In this document: one piece after another, positions 4,867-12,070 of the stretch
Layout: every line of letters starts with the position of its first letter
Numbering within the stretch: the first letter of the stretch is position 1
Origin: a virus
Direction: 5' to 3' (one strand)
DNA: 64,000 nucleotides
Virus record (IMG/VR): IMGVR_UViG_3300028569_000027
Coordinates: 16,046-80,045 of that record
Translations under genes and position numbers: made by a program
The notes under the pieces: model-generated
Seen by the model: only the letters and a program-made list of their open reading frames with translations
Database searches by the model: none
What the model was told of the DNA's origin: nothing

Positions 4867-5227
4867 GGGGGCGACTGGAATAGATTGGCTAAGAATGGTA
4901 AACAATTAGGTGCGTGATTGATACAGTACACGTTAAAAATTGGTATTAACAATAAACGTAGAAAAATCTACATTTACATTCGAAGATGCTATGGCATTTG
5001 TATCGAGTGAAGAGTTAGTGTTGGCTTAGTAACAGAACACACTCCCATCTATGGGTCAAATAGAAGTTTTACTTGTTTTCACAAAACGAGTTGGTGGACC
5101 GTTGATTGTAACCCAATCAGCCCTAATTATTTTGGAGAGCTAATAAGATTAAACTCTAACCTAAACCTATAAATAAATTGTTTGCGAGTTGTAGAGCAAG
5201 ACCGGGGTTCGAAACCCCGCGCCTCCA
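4867..5227 (+). ncRNA. ssrA: Transfer-messenger RNA (tmRNA)
   Basis: The 5' end GGGGGCGACTGG pairs as a 7-bp acceptor (4867-4873) with CGCCTCC (5220-5226), discriminator A 5227. The T-arm is CGGGG / TTCGAAA / CCCCG (5203-5219). The internal frame ending TTGGCT TAG TAA (5021-5032) encodes a proteolysis tag that probably starts near 4955: NVEKSTFTFE at its start and SSEELVLA at its end, 24 residues if the resume codon is the AAC. CCA is not encoded. tmRNA with SmpB rescues stalled ribosomes; a phage copy could maintain translation during infection. The resume codon and pseudoknots were not modelled. Confidence 0.87.
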
Positions 5228-5267
5228 CAGTTTTTATTTTTTTTTTAACCAAACCAAATACAAGTAC

Positions 5268-5411
5268 ATGAAAAAAGTTTTCTTGATTCTAACCGTATTA
5301 GTGTTCGCAATCACATCGTGCAAACAAACGCCTTCAGCCGAAGTATCCGTTAGTTCAGCAGATACCACAGTTGTAGCGGTAGATACCGTAGCTGTTGATT
5401 CCGTTCAATAA
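5268..5411 (+). CDS. Small lipoprotein, 47 aa
   Basis: The start at 5268 gives a classic lipoprotein signal, MKKVFLILTVLVFAITSCKQ, with the lipidated Cys at residue 18; the longer upstream reading frame runs through the tmRNA and is not used. The mature part is 30 residues, Thr/Val/Asp-rich and without Cys. Small phage lipoproteins can act in superinfection exclusion or lysis, but nothing here decides. It lies 40 nt downstream of the tmRNA. Confidence 0.75.
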   Translation: MKKVFLILTVLVFAITSCKQTPSAEVSVSSADTTVVAVDTVAVDSVQ

Positions 5412-5421
5412 TGACGATAAT

Positions 5422-5454
5422 GTGATGTCGATACTATAACGGTATCGACATCAC
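5422..5454 (+). terminator. Perfect 13-bp hairpin after the lipoprotein gene
   Basis: GTGATGTCGATAC (5422-5434) pairs exactly with GTATCGACATCAC (5442-5454) around a 7-nt loop. No U-run follows, so it may protect the tmRNA/lipoprotein transcript or act on the next start rather than terminate. Confidence 0.5.
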
Positions 5455-5473
5455 CATGTTAAACAACAATTTT

Positions 5474-5641
5474 ATGAAACAGATTTATAACAAAGTACAT
5501 AATGTATTCACCGATTCTATTGGTTGGATTCTTGTAGAGGCCGCAGTGATTGTATCTAACTTAGGGTGTACCGATGTGGCTGACTCTATGTATGATACCG
5601 GCTGCAATTGGTACAATAAATACATTCACCCAGATGAATAA
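5474..5641 (+). CDS. Hypothetical protein, 55 aa
   Basis: The start at 5474 is preferred because the alternative ATG at 5456 directly abuts the 13-bp hairpin. Residues 17-32 are hydrophobic (GWILVEAAVIVSNLGC), followed by a Cys/Trp/Tyr-rich tail (CNWYNKYIHPDE). It could be a short membrane-associated protein. Its stop overlaps the next start by 8 nt (ATGAATAA). Confidence 0.5.
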   Translation: MKQIYNKVHNVFTDSIGWILVEAAVIVSNLGCTDVADSMYDTGCNWYNKYIHPDE

Positions 5642-6137
5642 AATTTTAGTAACCGGTGGCTTCGGCCGATTAGGATTACCGTTAGTAAATGAATTAGTCG
5701 GCCCCAATTTAGTTTATGTTATAGACAACATGAACAACCCTGATTCATTAGAGCGATTCGGACAAATAAATTTCAGAGCTAAGATTACATACACTGATAT
5801 CGTATACAGCCAGCATATTTGGAATGATGTGAAATTTAATACTGTAGTACATTTAGCTACGTATACCGATGAAACAAATGCTGATGCTGATTATACAAAA
5901 GTATTTAAAGATTGTATCTTAGGAACAATGCACATTATTAAGCGGTGTATTAAGGATGGTAGTAAATTAATTTACGTTGACTATTCTAGGGATTCAAATA
6001 GATTTCTAAAATTCATGCACGACGATATTATTCGAATGTTAGCATTCTACTCAGAATCTGGTTTAGATTTTGTTGTTGTACCTTCGAAGGATTTGATAAA
6101 TGATGACATTCGTAAATCGATTATTTCCGCAATATAA
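5634..6137 (+). CDS. Short NAD(P)-dependent epimerase/dehydratase-like protein, 167 aa
   Basis: The start at 5634 places the Rossmann motif at the N-terminus: MNKILVTGGFGRLGLPLV (GGxGxxG). VYVIDNMNN (acidic end of strand 2) and VVHLATYTDE follow, as in extended short-chain dehydrogenases that convert nucleotide sugars. The protein is little more than half the usual 300 residues and no clear YxxxK active site is visible, so it may be a degenerate or binding-only derivative. Confidence 0.65.
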   Translation: MNKILVTGGFGRLGLPLVNELVGPNLVYVIDNMNNPDSLERFGQINFRAKITYTDIVYSQHIWNDVKFNTVVHLATYTDETNADADYTKVFKDCILGTMHIIKRCIKDGSKLIYVDYSRDSNRFLKFMHDDIIRMLAFYSESGLDFVVVPSKDLINDDIRKSIISAI

Positions 6138-6169
6138 TTTGGATAATCAAAAGAAAAACTATATCTTTA
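6138..6169 (+). promoter_or_regulatory. Host-type (Bacteroidota) promoter
   Basis: TTTG at 6138-6141 and TATCTTTA at 6162-6169, spacer 20 nt, identical in layout to the promoter at 2853. The ATG at 6174 is 4 nt downstream. Confidence 0.55.
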
Positions 6170-6173
6170 ATAT

Positions 6174-6374
6174 ATGGCTAAATTAAATTGTAAAGTCGGA
6201 GACACCGTTGTATTCAGTCGATTCGGACGTGAACATACAGGTATTATTACTAAAGAGTATGAACGAGCTGCGGGTCAATATTGGGTACGAGATACCGCGG
6301 ATGGGACTCACTATCCAGCAGTAACAGTCGGTGTACCGAGTTCATATACAAATATTACTTCAATTGTAAAATAA
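6174..6374 (+). CDS. SH3/KOW-like small protein, 66 aa
   Basis: A single small beta-rich domain (KVGDTVVFSRFGREHTGII, then a second half with VRDTADGTHYPAVTV). It resembles the N-terminal domain of the 122-aa protein at 4481, so the two probably arose by duplication. First gene after a host-type promoter; its stop overlaps the next ATG by 1 nt. Function unknown. Confidence 0.6.
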   Translation: MAKLNCKVGDTVVFSRFGREHTGIITKEYERAAGQYWVRDTADGTHYPAVTVGVPSSYTNITSIVK

Positions 6375-6973
6375 TGCAGATGAAACAGGTACAACAATTT
6401 TTTAGTACGCATAAATTTTATTTGTTACATTTAGATACACTATCGCAACGACATATTAAAGTCGCGCCAATTATGTTTCTATTTTTACTGATAAACACGT
6501 TATGTGTATTTACTGGGTTTGTTAGTTCTCGAATAATCGGTTTAGATATCGAGAAATTCACTACAGAGCAGAAAATTTATATCATTAATGATTTAGATAA
6601 GTTCTCACCTACCGCATATAAGCAGGCTATGCTAGATTTACACATAAAATTTCCTAGGGTAGTATTTTCACAAGCAATTTCCGAATCTAAACACTTCACA
6701 TCATCCGTTTTTATTGAAAATAATAATTCATTGGGGATGAAAGAAGCTACATTCAGGCCTACAAATAACATTGGTACGAACAGGAATCACGCAAAGTATA
6801 ACACGTGGCGCGACTGTCTGGTTGATTATGCATTATGGCAATCATTTCATCTTAAGAACATTCACTCGGAGCAGGGGTATCTACAGTTATTGGCTTCAGC
6901 CGGGTATGCTGCGGACACAAATTATATAGCCCTTATAAAGAGCAATCTAGACAAATTTGACAAAGTAAAATAA
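6374..6973 (+). CDS. Membrane-anchored glucosaminidase-like peptidoglycan hydrolase, 199 aa
   Basis: The start at 6374 overlaps the previous stop; the longer frame from 6281 is not used. Residues 28-52 form a membrane segment (KVAPIMFLFLLINTLCVFTG). The C-terminal half reads PRVVFSQAISESKHF, then NNSLGMKEATFR and a Y-x-TWRDCLVDYALWQ block, the layout of the glucosaminidase (endo-beta-N-acetylglucosaminidase) family with the putative catalytic Glu in the AISES segment. It probably cleaves cell-wall glycan from the inner membrane. A second lysin (GH19) is at 57653, so the roles may differ in timing. Confidence 0.65.
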   Translation: MQMKQVQQFFSTHKFYLLHLDTLSQRHIKVAPIMFLFLLINTLCVFTGFVSSRIIGLDIEKFTTEQKIYIINDLDKFSPTAYKQAMLDLHIKFPRVVFSQAISESKHFTSSVFIENNNSLGMKEATFRPTNNIGTNRNHAKYNTWRDCLVDYALWQSFHLKNIHSEQGYLQLLASAGYAADTNYIALIKSNLDKFDKVK

Positions 6974-6974
6974 T

Positions 6975-7292
6975 ATGACTACAAAAGTAAAAGACCCTAT
7001 TAAAGCACTTGCTAAGGCAAAAGCGAGCGTGCTAATGTACTATCCGGGGGCAAAGGTAAGTAAAGAAGGGAACGAGTTCACAATTATTGATACTGTGGAA
7101 GATGATTTAGATATTCTTCAAGAATATTTTTTACCATATGCACCATCCGCAGACGATGCTTGGCATAGAGCGGCCTTGACTGTGAAGACCACACAAAATT
7201 TTAATCGTACACACCCAGAAAAAATGTCTCTAGAATTCGAAGAAGAGAAGATGGTACGACTAAATAAAAGACGCACTAAGAAGCAGCGGTAG
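6975..7292 (+). CDS. Hypothetical protein, 105 aa
   Basis: Starts 1 nt after the previous stop. The charged alpha/beta sequence has a basic C-terminal tail (RLNKRRTKKQR) that could bind nucleic acid. No motif or family is recognised. Confidence 0.6.
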   Translation: MTTKVKDPIKALAKAKASVLMYYPGAKVSKEGNEFTIIDTVEDDLDILQEYFLPYAPSADDAWHRAALTVKTTQNFNRTHPEKMSLEFEEEKMVRLNKRRTKKQR

Positions 7293-7314
7293 TAATTTAC
7301 ATCATACTATATAC

Positions 7315-7323
7315 ATATTTATT
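7315..7323 (+). promoter_or_regulatory. ATATTTATT motif
   Basis: Copy of the repeated upstream motif, 14 nt before the ATG at 7338. Confidence 0.4.
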
Positions 7324-7337
7324 TTAAAGTATTTAGT

Positions 7338-7634
7338 ATGATAGCGATAGATTTTGATAAGTTTCAAACCGATGCTGACTTTGAACTGTGGTTAGAATCT
7401 GAGGACGGTTATAAAGTAGTCGACCATGTATACGAAGTTATTATACATTCATTAGGCGGGGCAAATAGACATATCCCGGTTATAATGAAAAAGTATGATG
7501 ATGGGAGTGTATATTCTATCGATATGAAAAACATCAACGGGTTCTGTATAAAGGCTCTAAAGTTATATCTAGAATTAGAGGAGTATGAAAAATGTAACAA
7601 ATTACAACAAATATTAACTAACAAAAACAAATAA
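7338..7634 (+). CDS. Hypothetical protein, 98 aa
   Basis: First gene after an ATATTTATT motif. It is acidic with mixed alpha/beta character (DFELWLESEDGYKVVDHVYE; C-terminal helix LKLYLELEEYEKCNKLQQIL). No family is recognised. The next gene starts 2 nt downstream. Confidence 0.55.
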   Translation: MIAIDFDKFQTDADFELWLESEDGYKVVDHVYEVIIHSLGGANRHIPVIMKKYDDGSVYSIDMKNINGFCIKALKLYLELEEYEKCNKLQQILTNKNK

Positions 7635-7636
7635 TC

Positions 7637-8137
7637 ATGGAATTAAATTTTCAATTTTTCGTAGAAATTGTATTGATATTAGCACTCCTAGCATGTGCAG
7701 TCTATATTCAACGTCTACGCACTATCATTAATAGCTACTTTGCCGATACAAAGAACAAAGAAATAATTATCGAGGCGCTACAATTGGCATATACAAAGTT
7801 AGAAAATAAAACAGATGAGGCGCAGGTAATAATTACTAAGGCTAATGATGAGATGCTACCGGACCAACATGTTCACGTCGACTCTGAGATGGTTGATTTA
7901 CCGAGCCCGGCTAATGAAACGTTAAGTGTGATTTGGATTGCAGAATCACCGGTAGTAACTAGTACAGAAAAAGATATAAACACTGAGAGTGTAGACGACG
8001 ACAACCCATTCACTATTAAGTTGAATAGTTTTCTGGCGAAGAGTCCGACTACTAAAAAGAAACCAGCTGTTAAAAAGAAGCTTGCCGCGAAAAAGAAACC
8101 GGCAAAGAAGAAAACTACGCCTAAGAAAAAGCATTGA
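7637..8137 (+). CDS. Membrane-anchored protein with a Lys/Pro/Ala-rich tail, 166 aa
   Basis: Residues 7-25 are a membrane segment (FFVEIVLILALLACAVYIQ). An acidic central part follows, then a tail of about 30 residues built of K-K-K-P-A-V/K-K-K repeats resembling histone H1 tails, expected to bind DNA or RNA. The layout suggests tethering nucleic acid to the inner face of the membrane; this is inference. No family is recognised. Confidence 0.6.
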   Translation: MELNFQFFVEIVLILALLACAVYIQRLRTIINSYFADTKNKEIIIEALQLAYTKLENKTDEAQVIITKANDEMLPDQHVHVDSEMVDLPSPANETLSVIWIAESPVVTSTEKDINTESVDDDNPFTIKLNSFLAKSPTTKKKPAVKKKLAAKKKPAKKKTTPKKKH

Positions 8138-8148
8138 GGTATTGACTA

Positions 8149-8553
8149 ATGGGACTAAATGCTGACGAACTTTTTAACGCTCTTGAATTAGACTGTGATG
8201 TACAAGTTTCGGCATCAGCAGTAGTCACTGCGGTGCAATTTAACGAAGATGTGGCGGTTATAGCTAAATATTATATGGATAACAAGGTACCGCTATCATT
8301 CAGCCGGGCTGATTTATTCAGCGTCACTCCATATACCACTAAAGTTATAAAAAATAATGTCCGGTCTAAATTAACGTATCTCATACGATTAATGGACGAA
8401 TTTGCGGAACTAGGAAACGGTTCAGAACTTTCCGACGATAAAGCAATTATTCAATTGTGCTTAGATAAGGTCGATAAAGATTACAGTTTAACTACAATAT
8501 GTATCGATGAATTGAATCGAATTCATTCTAGGTATTCTTCTGACGTTTCATAG
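8149..8553 (+). CDS. Hypothetical protein, 134 aa
   Basis: Begins 11 nt after the previous gene. The sequence is mostly helical and acidic. A segment SFSRADLFSVTPYTTKVIKN followed by KLTYLIRLMDEFAELGNG could be a small helix-turn-helix, but this is weak. Function unknown. Confidence 0.55.
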   Translation: MGLNADELFNALELDCDVQVSASAVVTAVQFNEDVAVIAKYYMDNKVPLSFSRADLFSVTPYTTKVIKNNVRSKLTYLIRLMDEFAELGNGSELSDDKAIIQLCLDKVDKDYSLTTICIDELNRIHSRYSSDVS

Positions 8554-8562
8554 ATATTTATA
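8554..8562 (+). promoter_or_regulatory. ATATTTATA motif
   Basis: Begins immediately after the stop codon at 8553 and lies 12 nt before the ATG at 8575. Confidence 0.4.
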
Positions 8563-8574
8563 TTAAACCACATT

Positions 8575-8967
8575 ATGAAAACTGACGGGTCTTTGTTATT
8601 TATCAGTGAATCGGATTATAAATTTATTCATGCTCTACCTGACGATGAGAAAATTTTATGTTTATTCGACGTGTGGCTTTCAGATTCAACAGAACTTCCC
8701 GATACAATGCCTTCCTTTGAGGAATTAATTGATATGTCAATTATTAATCCTGATACAGCTAACATAGTAATAACTCCTAATATGGCTGTCATTAACGGTG
8801 AGAGCTACAAATTAGTTAGAGACGCAGTATCCCATCTATTTTCATACGGATTTGTATTAGAGCGTATTATAATAAGTAACAATCGACTACGAGATACTTT
8901 TCAAAGACAAAAGTATTGTCTGGTGTATAGCATCAAAGGTGTAGTAAATCCTATTTCGGCCAACTAA
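8575..8967 (+). CDS. Hypothetical protein, 130 aa
   Basis: Preceded by an ATATTTATA motif. The sequence is acidic with alternating hydrophobic strands (SLLFISESDYKFIHALPDDE ... YKLVRDAVSHLFSYG). No catalytic motif, membrane segment or known family is seen. Confidence 0.55.
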   Translation: MKTDGSLLFISESDYKFIHALPDDEKILCLFDVWLSDSTELPDTMPSFEELIDMSIINPDTANIVITPNMAVINGESYKLVRDAVSHLFSYGFVLERIIISNNRLRDTFQRQKYCLVYSIKGVVNPISAN

Positions 8968-8970
8968 TTT

Positions 8971-8980
8971 TATATTTATT
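8971..8980 (+). promoter_or_regulatory. TATATTTATT motif before a micro-transcription unit
   Basis: A full copy of the motif 42 nt upstream of an intrinsic terminator (9023-9048), with only a six-residue reading frame between them. Confidence 0.4.
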
Positions 8981-8998
8981 AATATACCTGTCCACATT

Positions 8999-9019
8999 AT
9001 GATTGAGTTCAGTGCATAG
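8999..9019 (+). CDS. Six-residue leader-type reading frame (MIEFSA)
   Basis: ATG at 8999 and TAG at 9017-9019, directly between a promoter-like motif and a terminator. It could be a leader peptide governing read-through to 9065, or chance. Confidence 0.25.
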   Translation: MIEFSA

Positions 9020-9022
9020 GTG

Positions 9023-9048
9023 GGCGCCCCGTAAGGCGCCTTTTTTTT
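9023..9048 (+). terminator. Intrinsic terminator
   Basis: GGCGCC (9023-9028) and GGCGCC (9035-9040) form a 6-bp all-G/C stem with loop CCGTAA, followed by eight T. It is the most classical terminator in the window. Confidence 0.85.
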
Positions 9049-9064
9049 ACTTTAAATTTTCATT

Positions 9065-9316
9065 ATGCAAATTGATTCTAGAAGAATACTCACTCACAAC
9101 AATTGTAAGTATGTAATTGTACGAATGATTCGTGATGACGAAAATCCAATCATCGATTCATGGAATTCGTTTCTAAATACGGATATTGCTTTGAAACATA
9201 ACGGTGTAATACATTTCTGTCGGTTAATTCAAGAACCTGATGAGTTAGAATACATTACCACCGAATTAACCGTTACGGACGATAAAGTTGAAGAAGTGCT
9301 TGGTGAAGCGAAATAA
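9065..9316 (+). CDS. Hypothetical protein, 83 aa
   Basis: Lies immediately downstream of the terminator at 9048, with an AT-rich 16-nt leader and no clear promoter of its own. The sequence is mixed alpha/beta with a central HFCRLIQEPDELEYITTELTV segment and an acidic C-terminus. No family is recognised. Confidence 0.55.
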   Translation: MQIDSRRILTHNNCKYVIVRMIRDDENPIIDSWNSFLNTDIALKHNGVIHFCRLIQEPDELEYITTELTVTDDKVEEVLGEAK

Positions 9317-9415
9317 TTTAATTATATTTTATAATTTTATAAATAATAATTAAAAACATAATACTTAAATAATTAAGTTAATAATATAAATAATTAAATT
9401 AATTTAGGTGCACTT
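9317..9415. other. AT-rich intergenic stretch with short inverted repeats
   Basis: About 100 nt of almost pure A/T containing repeated TAATTAA/TTAATTA words. No gene fits. It could be an easily melted element such as a promoter region or a minor replication start; there is no direct evidence for an origin. Confidence 0.35.
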
Positions 9416-9425
9416 TATATTTATT
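9416..9425 (+). promoter_or_regulatory. TATATTTATT motif
   Basis: Copy of the repeated motif at the right edge of the AT-rich stretch, 17 nt before the ATG at 9443. Confidence 0.4.
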
Positions 9426-9442
9426 AATAAATCGACGTTGTT

Positions 9443-9622
9443 ATGCGACATAAGGAATTTGTGATTACTCGAGTGGATGCTCAAATTAATCTGATTGAAA
9501 ATTTAAAGAAAACGATTGACGGTAACGTCATATCAAAAGACGATGCGTTAAAAACATTAACTAATATCCAAAAGACTTTGGAACTGGTGGTGGAACGTGT
9601 CGACTTAGAATCTGATGAATAA
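9443..9622 (+). CDS. Small helical protein, 59 aa
   Basis: ATG at 9443, stop TAA at 9620-9622. It is probably a two-helix coiled coil (VDAQINLIENLKKTIDGN; ALKTLTNIQKTLELVVERVD). Its last 8 nt overlap the start of the membrane-protein gene at 9615, so translation is probably coupled. No family is recognised. Confidence 0.6.
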   Translation: MRHKEFVITRVDAQINLIENLKKTIDGNVISKDDALKTLTNIQKTLELVVERVDLESDE

Positions 9623-10625
9623 TGGTATAATATTAAAATACTCAACTGGTATATCGGCGTTACTGTTAGCGTCGGTAGCCGCTTACTTCTCGATAACAGG
9701 TTTATCTAAATTATTTGCAGGTACTGGTACGGCTATTATCATAATGGCATCGGTATTAGAGCTCAGTAAATTGGTTACTGTTTCGTATCTGTATAGATAC
9801 TGGAAAAGTACATCAACTCTATTAAAATTTTATTTAACGGTAGCTGTTACTATTCTAATGATAATTACTTCATTAGGTATTTTCGGGTTTCTAACTGCTG
9901 GATATCAAGGTACTAAAACTCAATTTGAACTTTCGAATACATCTACAGTATCTTCAATTAACAAGAAGCAATCAATTGATAATAAAATTGAAACTATAAA
10001 AAGTTCAATATCAACTAATTCTCAAAGAATTACTAGATTAAATGCTTTACGTGATAATGCTGAAAATAGAATTAATCAATCCTTTGATAAAAATAAATTC
10101 TCAGTAAGTAATAAACAATCAAACGCTGCGTCTAATATTGATAAAGAAATTAAGATTCTAAATAATAAAATTGATACCTTAGAATCAACCATCAACACTC
10201 TCCAGGACAGCAGTTCAGCGATACAGTTACTAATTATGCAGTCTAAATTACAGAATGAAAGTTCGACCGAGCTAGGCCCGTTAGTTTATGTCTCAAATAT
10301 TACGGGTATTTCTTTAGATACTATTACAGGAATATTGATATTATTATTCATATTCGTATTTGACCCGTTAGCTGTCGTGTTATTAATTGTATTTAATAAA
10401 CTATCCATGGATTCTATACCTGTGACTGTATTAGAACCCCATATAGAACCTTCCCCAGCACCGGAATATAAAGATATACCTGAACAGGAAACTGTAGCTG
10501 TTAAACCTGTTAGCGATATTCAAGAAGAAATAATAAAATTCAAGGACGAGTTAGAAGCCCCAGTCACTAAGAAGCAAGAGTCACCACGCAATAACAAACC
10601 TAAGTTATACGGTGATACAAGATAA
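9615..10625 (+). CDS. Membrane protein with a central coiled coil, 336 aa
   Basis: Three hydrophobic segments lie in the first 100 residues (including GISALLLASVAAYFSITGLS and VAVTILMIITSLGIFGFL). A long Asn/Ser/Lys-rich coiled coil of about 110 residues follows, then another pair of hydrophobic stretches (ITGILILLFIFVFDPLAVVL) and a Pro/Glu-rich soluble tail ending KPKLYGDTR. The topology suggests an inner-membrane protein with a large helical loop. Related layouts occur in T4-like marine phages without known function. No enzyme motif is seen. Confidence 0.7.
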   Translation: MNNGIILKYSTGISALLLASVAAYFSITGLSKLFAGTGTAIIIMASVLELSKLVTVSYLYRYWKSTSTLLKFYLTVAVTILMIITSLGIFGFLTAGYQGTKTQFELSNTSTVSSINKKQSIDNKIETIKSSISTNSQRITRLNALRDNAENRINQSFDKNKFSVSNKQSNAASNIDKEIKILNNKIDTLESTINTLQDSSSAIQLLIMQSKLQNESSTELGPLVYVSNITGISLDTITGILILLFIFVFDPLAVVLLIVFNKLSMDSIPVTVLEPHIEPSPAPEYKDIPEQETVAVKPVSDIQEEIIKFKDELEAPVTKKQESPRNNKPKLYGDTR

Positions 10626-10671
10626 CGGAGAATTTTCTTGTAAATAATCAAAATTTACCTTATAATTAGAT

Positions 10672-11313
10672 ATGACAGATAAAAACAAACTATACGATGA
10701 ACGGTTACCGAAGTCTGAAATAGAGCAAACAGCTAGCCCAGACAGTGATTGGATTGTTGCAGACGATTATTCAATTTATAAAGAGATTGAATATGGTGTC
10801 AGTATCGACGATTCGATTATATACTTAAATGGTGATATTGTTCAAGGATTTCTGATAGACTTCATTATGAAAGTCCGGCTCATTTTAAACAACCGCAACC
10901 CGGAGTTTAAATTAGACCCGATTACATTAGTTATCAACTCAGATGGTGGTGAAGCGTATGAAGCACTTGGTATGATTGATTATATTCAAGGGTTAGATGT
11001 TAAGGTTAATGCGATTGCACGAGGCCGGGCAATGTCCGCAGCGGCGTTATTGTTAACATGTGCAACCGGTACTAGAGCAGCGAGTAAACATACTCACATA
11101 ATGGTACATGAACTTAGCTCCGGTGGCGGTGGTTCTGCTTCGGACATCAAAACTCACGCAAGTCATATCGACCAGCTGGATACATTATTGTATGAATTAT
11201 TAGGGAAGTATACCAAATTCCCATCTACACATTGGCAGTCTATGGCACGTAAGGATTATTACATGACCGCAGAGAAGGCAGTTGAAATGGGAATTATTGA
11301 CCAATTAGTTTAA
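10672..11313 (+). CDS. ClpP-like serine protease, 213 aa
   Basis: The fold is clear: SIIYLNGDI, LVINSDGGEAYEALGMIDYI, then the nucleophile in GRAMSAAALLL (Ser122), the catalytic His in HIMVHE (His146) and Asp in ARKDYYMTAEKAVEMGIID (Asp195). Ser-His and His-Asp spacings of 24 and 49 are close to those of bacterial ClpP. The serine motif is A-M-S-A-A instead of the usual A-S-M-A. ClpP rings degrade unfolded proteins with Clp ATPases; none is seen nearby, so a host partner or limited proteolysis is possible. The prohead protease is a separate gene at 47596. Confidence 0.83.
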   Translation: MTDKNKLYDERLPKSEIEQTASPDSDWIVADDYSIYKEIEYGVSIDDSIIYLNGDIVQGFLIDFIMKVRLILNNRNPEFKLDPITLVINSDGGEAYEALGMIDYIQGLDVKVNAIARGRAMSAAALLLTCATGTRAASKHTHIMVHELSSGGGGSASDIKTHASHIDQLDTLLYELLGKYTKFPSTHWQSMARKDYYMTAEKAVEMGIIDQLV

Positions 11314-11314
11314 T

Positions 11315-12070
11315 ATGTTATCAGAAGACCAAATAATACAAAATTGGAAAACCTTTACGGTTATGGTTCACTCATTCAACAGACCTGGTCTAGTTGAATT
11401 ATATACTGACTTAGCTAATAGGATAACGAAGGCCCCGGCATCATCTACAACATATCACCACAATGCCTTTCCCGGCGGATACGTAGACCATGTACTCCGC
11501 GTGATTCAGATAGCCGAGAAACTATACACCACGTGGAAAGCAGAAAATGCGGACGTGGATGGATTTACATTAGATGAATTATTATTTGTCGCGTTAAATC
11601 ATGATTTAGGAAAAATAGGTTTTCCGGGCGAAGGTAATGAACACTATCAATTTAATGACTCTGAGTGGCATAGAAGAAACCAGGGTAAGGTATATAAATC
11701 AAATACAAATATACCATTCGCTGAAGTACCTGATTTATCAATATTTCTATTACAGCATTACGGTGTTAAACTTACCTGGAATGAATTTCTAGGAATTAAA
11801 GTTCATGATGGGTTATATAATGATGCTAATAAACCATATCTAATTGCAAAGTCTGAGGGAAGTAAATTAAAAAATAGTTTACCAGTTATCATTCATCATG
11901 CAGACCATATGGCAACGATTATCGAACATGCTTTATGGAAGCTAACCGGCGGTGAAGAACCTACTATGGTTAGTAAAGATATCAACCATAAAAAAACTAG
12001 AATTAAAAAAATGGTAAATATAGAGGTCGACTCGGGTATTACATCAGCAATAAACAATATATTTGAATAA
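11315..12070 (+). CDS. HD-domain phosphohydrolase, 251 aa
   Basis: The metal-binding HD signature is spread over HHNAFPGGYVDHVLRV (residues about 47-62), LNHDLGKIG (about 92-100, the H-D pair) and further His in LLQHYG and IHHADHMATI (about 195-204). HD hydrolases cleave phosphate esters of nucleotides or cyclic nucleotides; similar genes are common in T4-like marine phages. The substrate is unknown. It starts 1 nt after the protease gene and overlaps the next start by 1 nt. Confidence 0.78.
   Translation: MLSEDQIIQNWKTFTVMVHSFNRPGLVELYTDLANRITKAPASSTTYHHNAFPGGYVDHVLRVIQIAEKLYTTWKAENADVDGFTLDELLFVALNHDLGKIGFPGEGNEHYQFNDSEWHRRNQGKVYKSNTNIPFAEVPDLSIFLLQHYGVKLTWNEFLGIKVHDGLYNDANKPYLIAKSEGSKLKNSLPVIIHHADHMATIIEHALWKLTGGEEPTMVSKDINHKKTRIKKMVNIEVDSGITSAINNIFE

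Noticed and set aside
5178-5267. N-terminal extension of the lipoprotein frame into the tmRNA
   Set aside because: It covers the 3' domain of the tmRNA; starting at 5268 gives a perfect lipoprotein signal instead.
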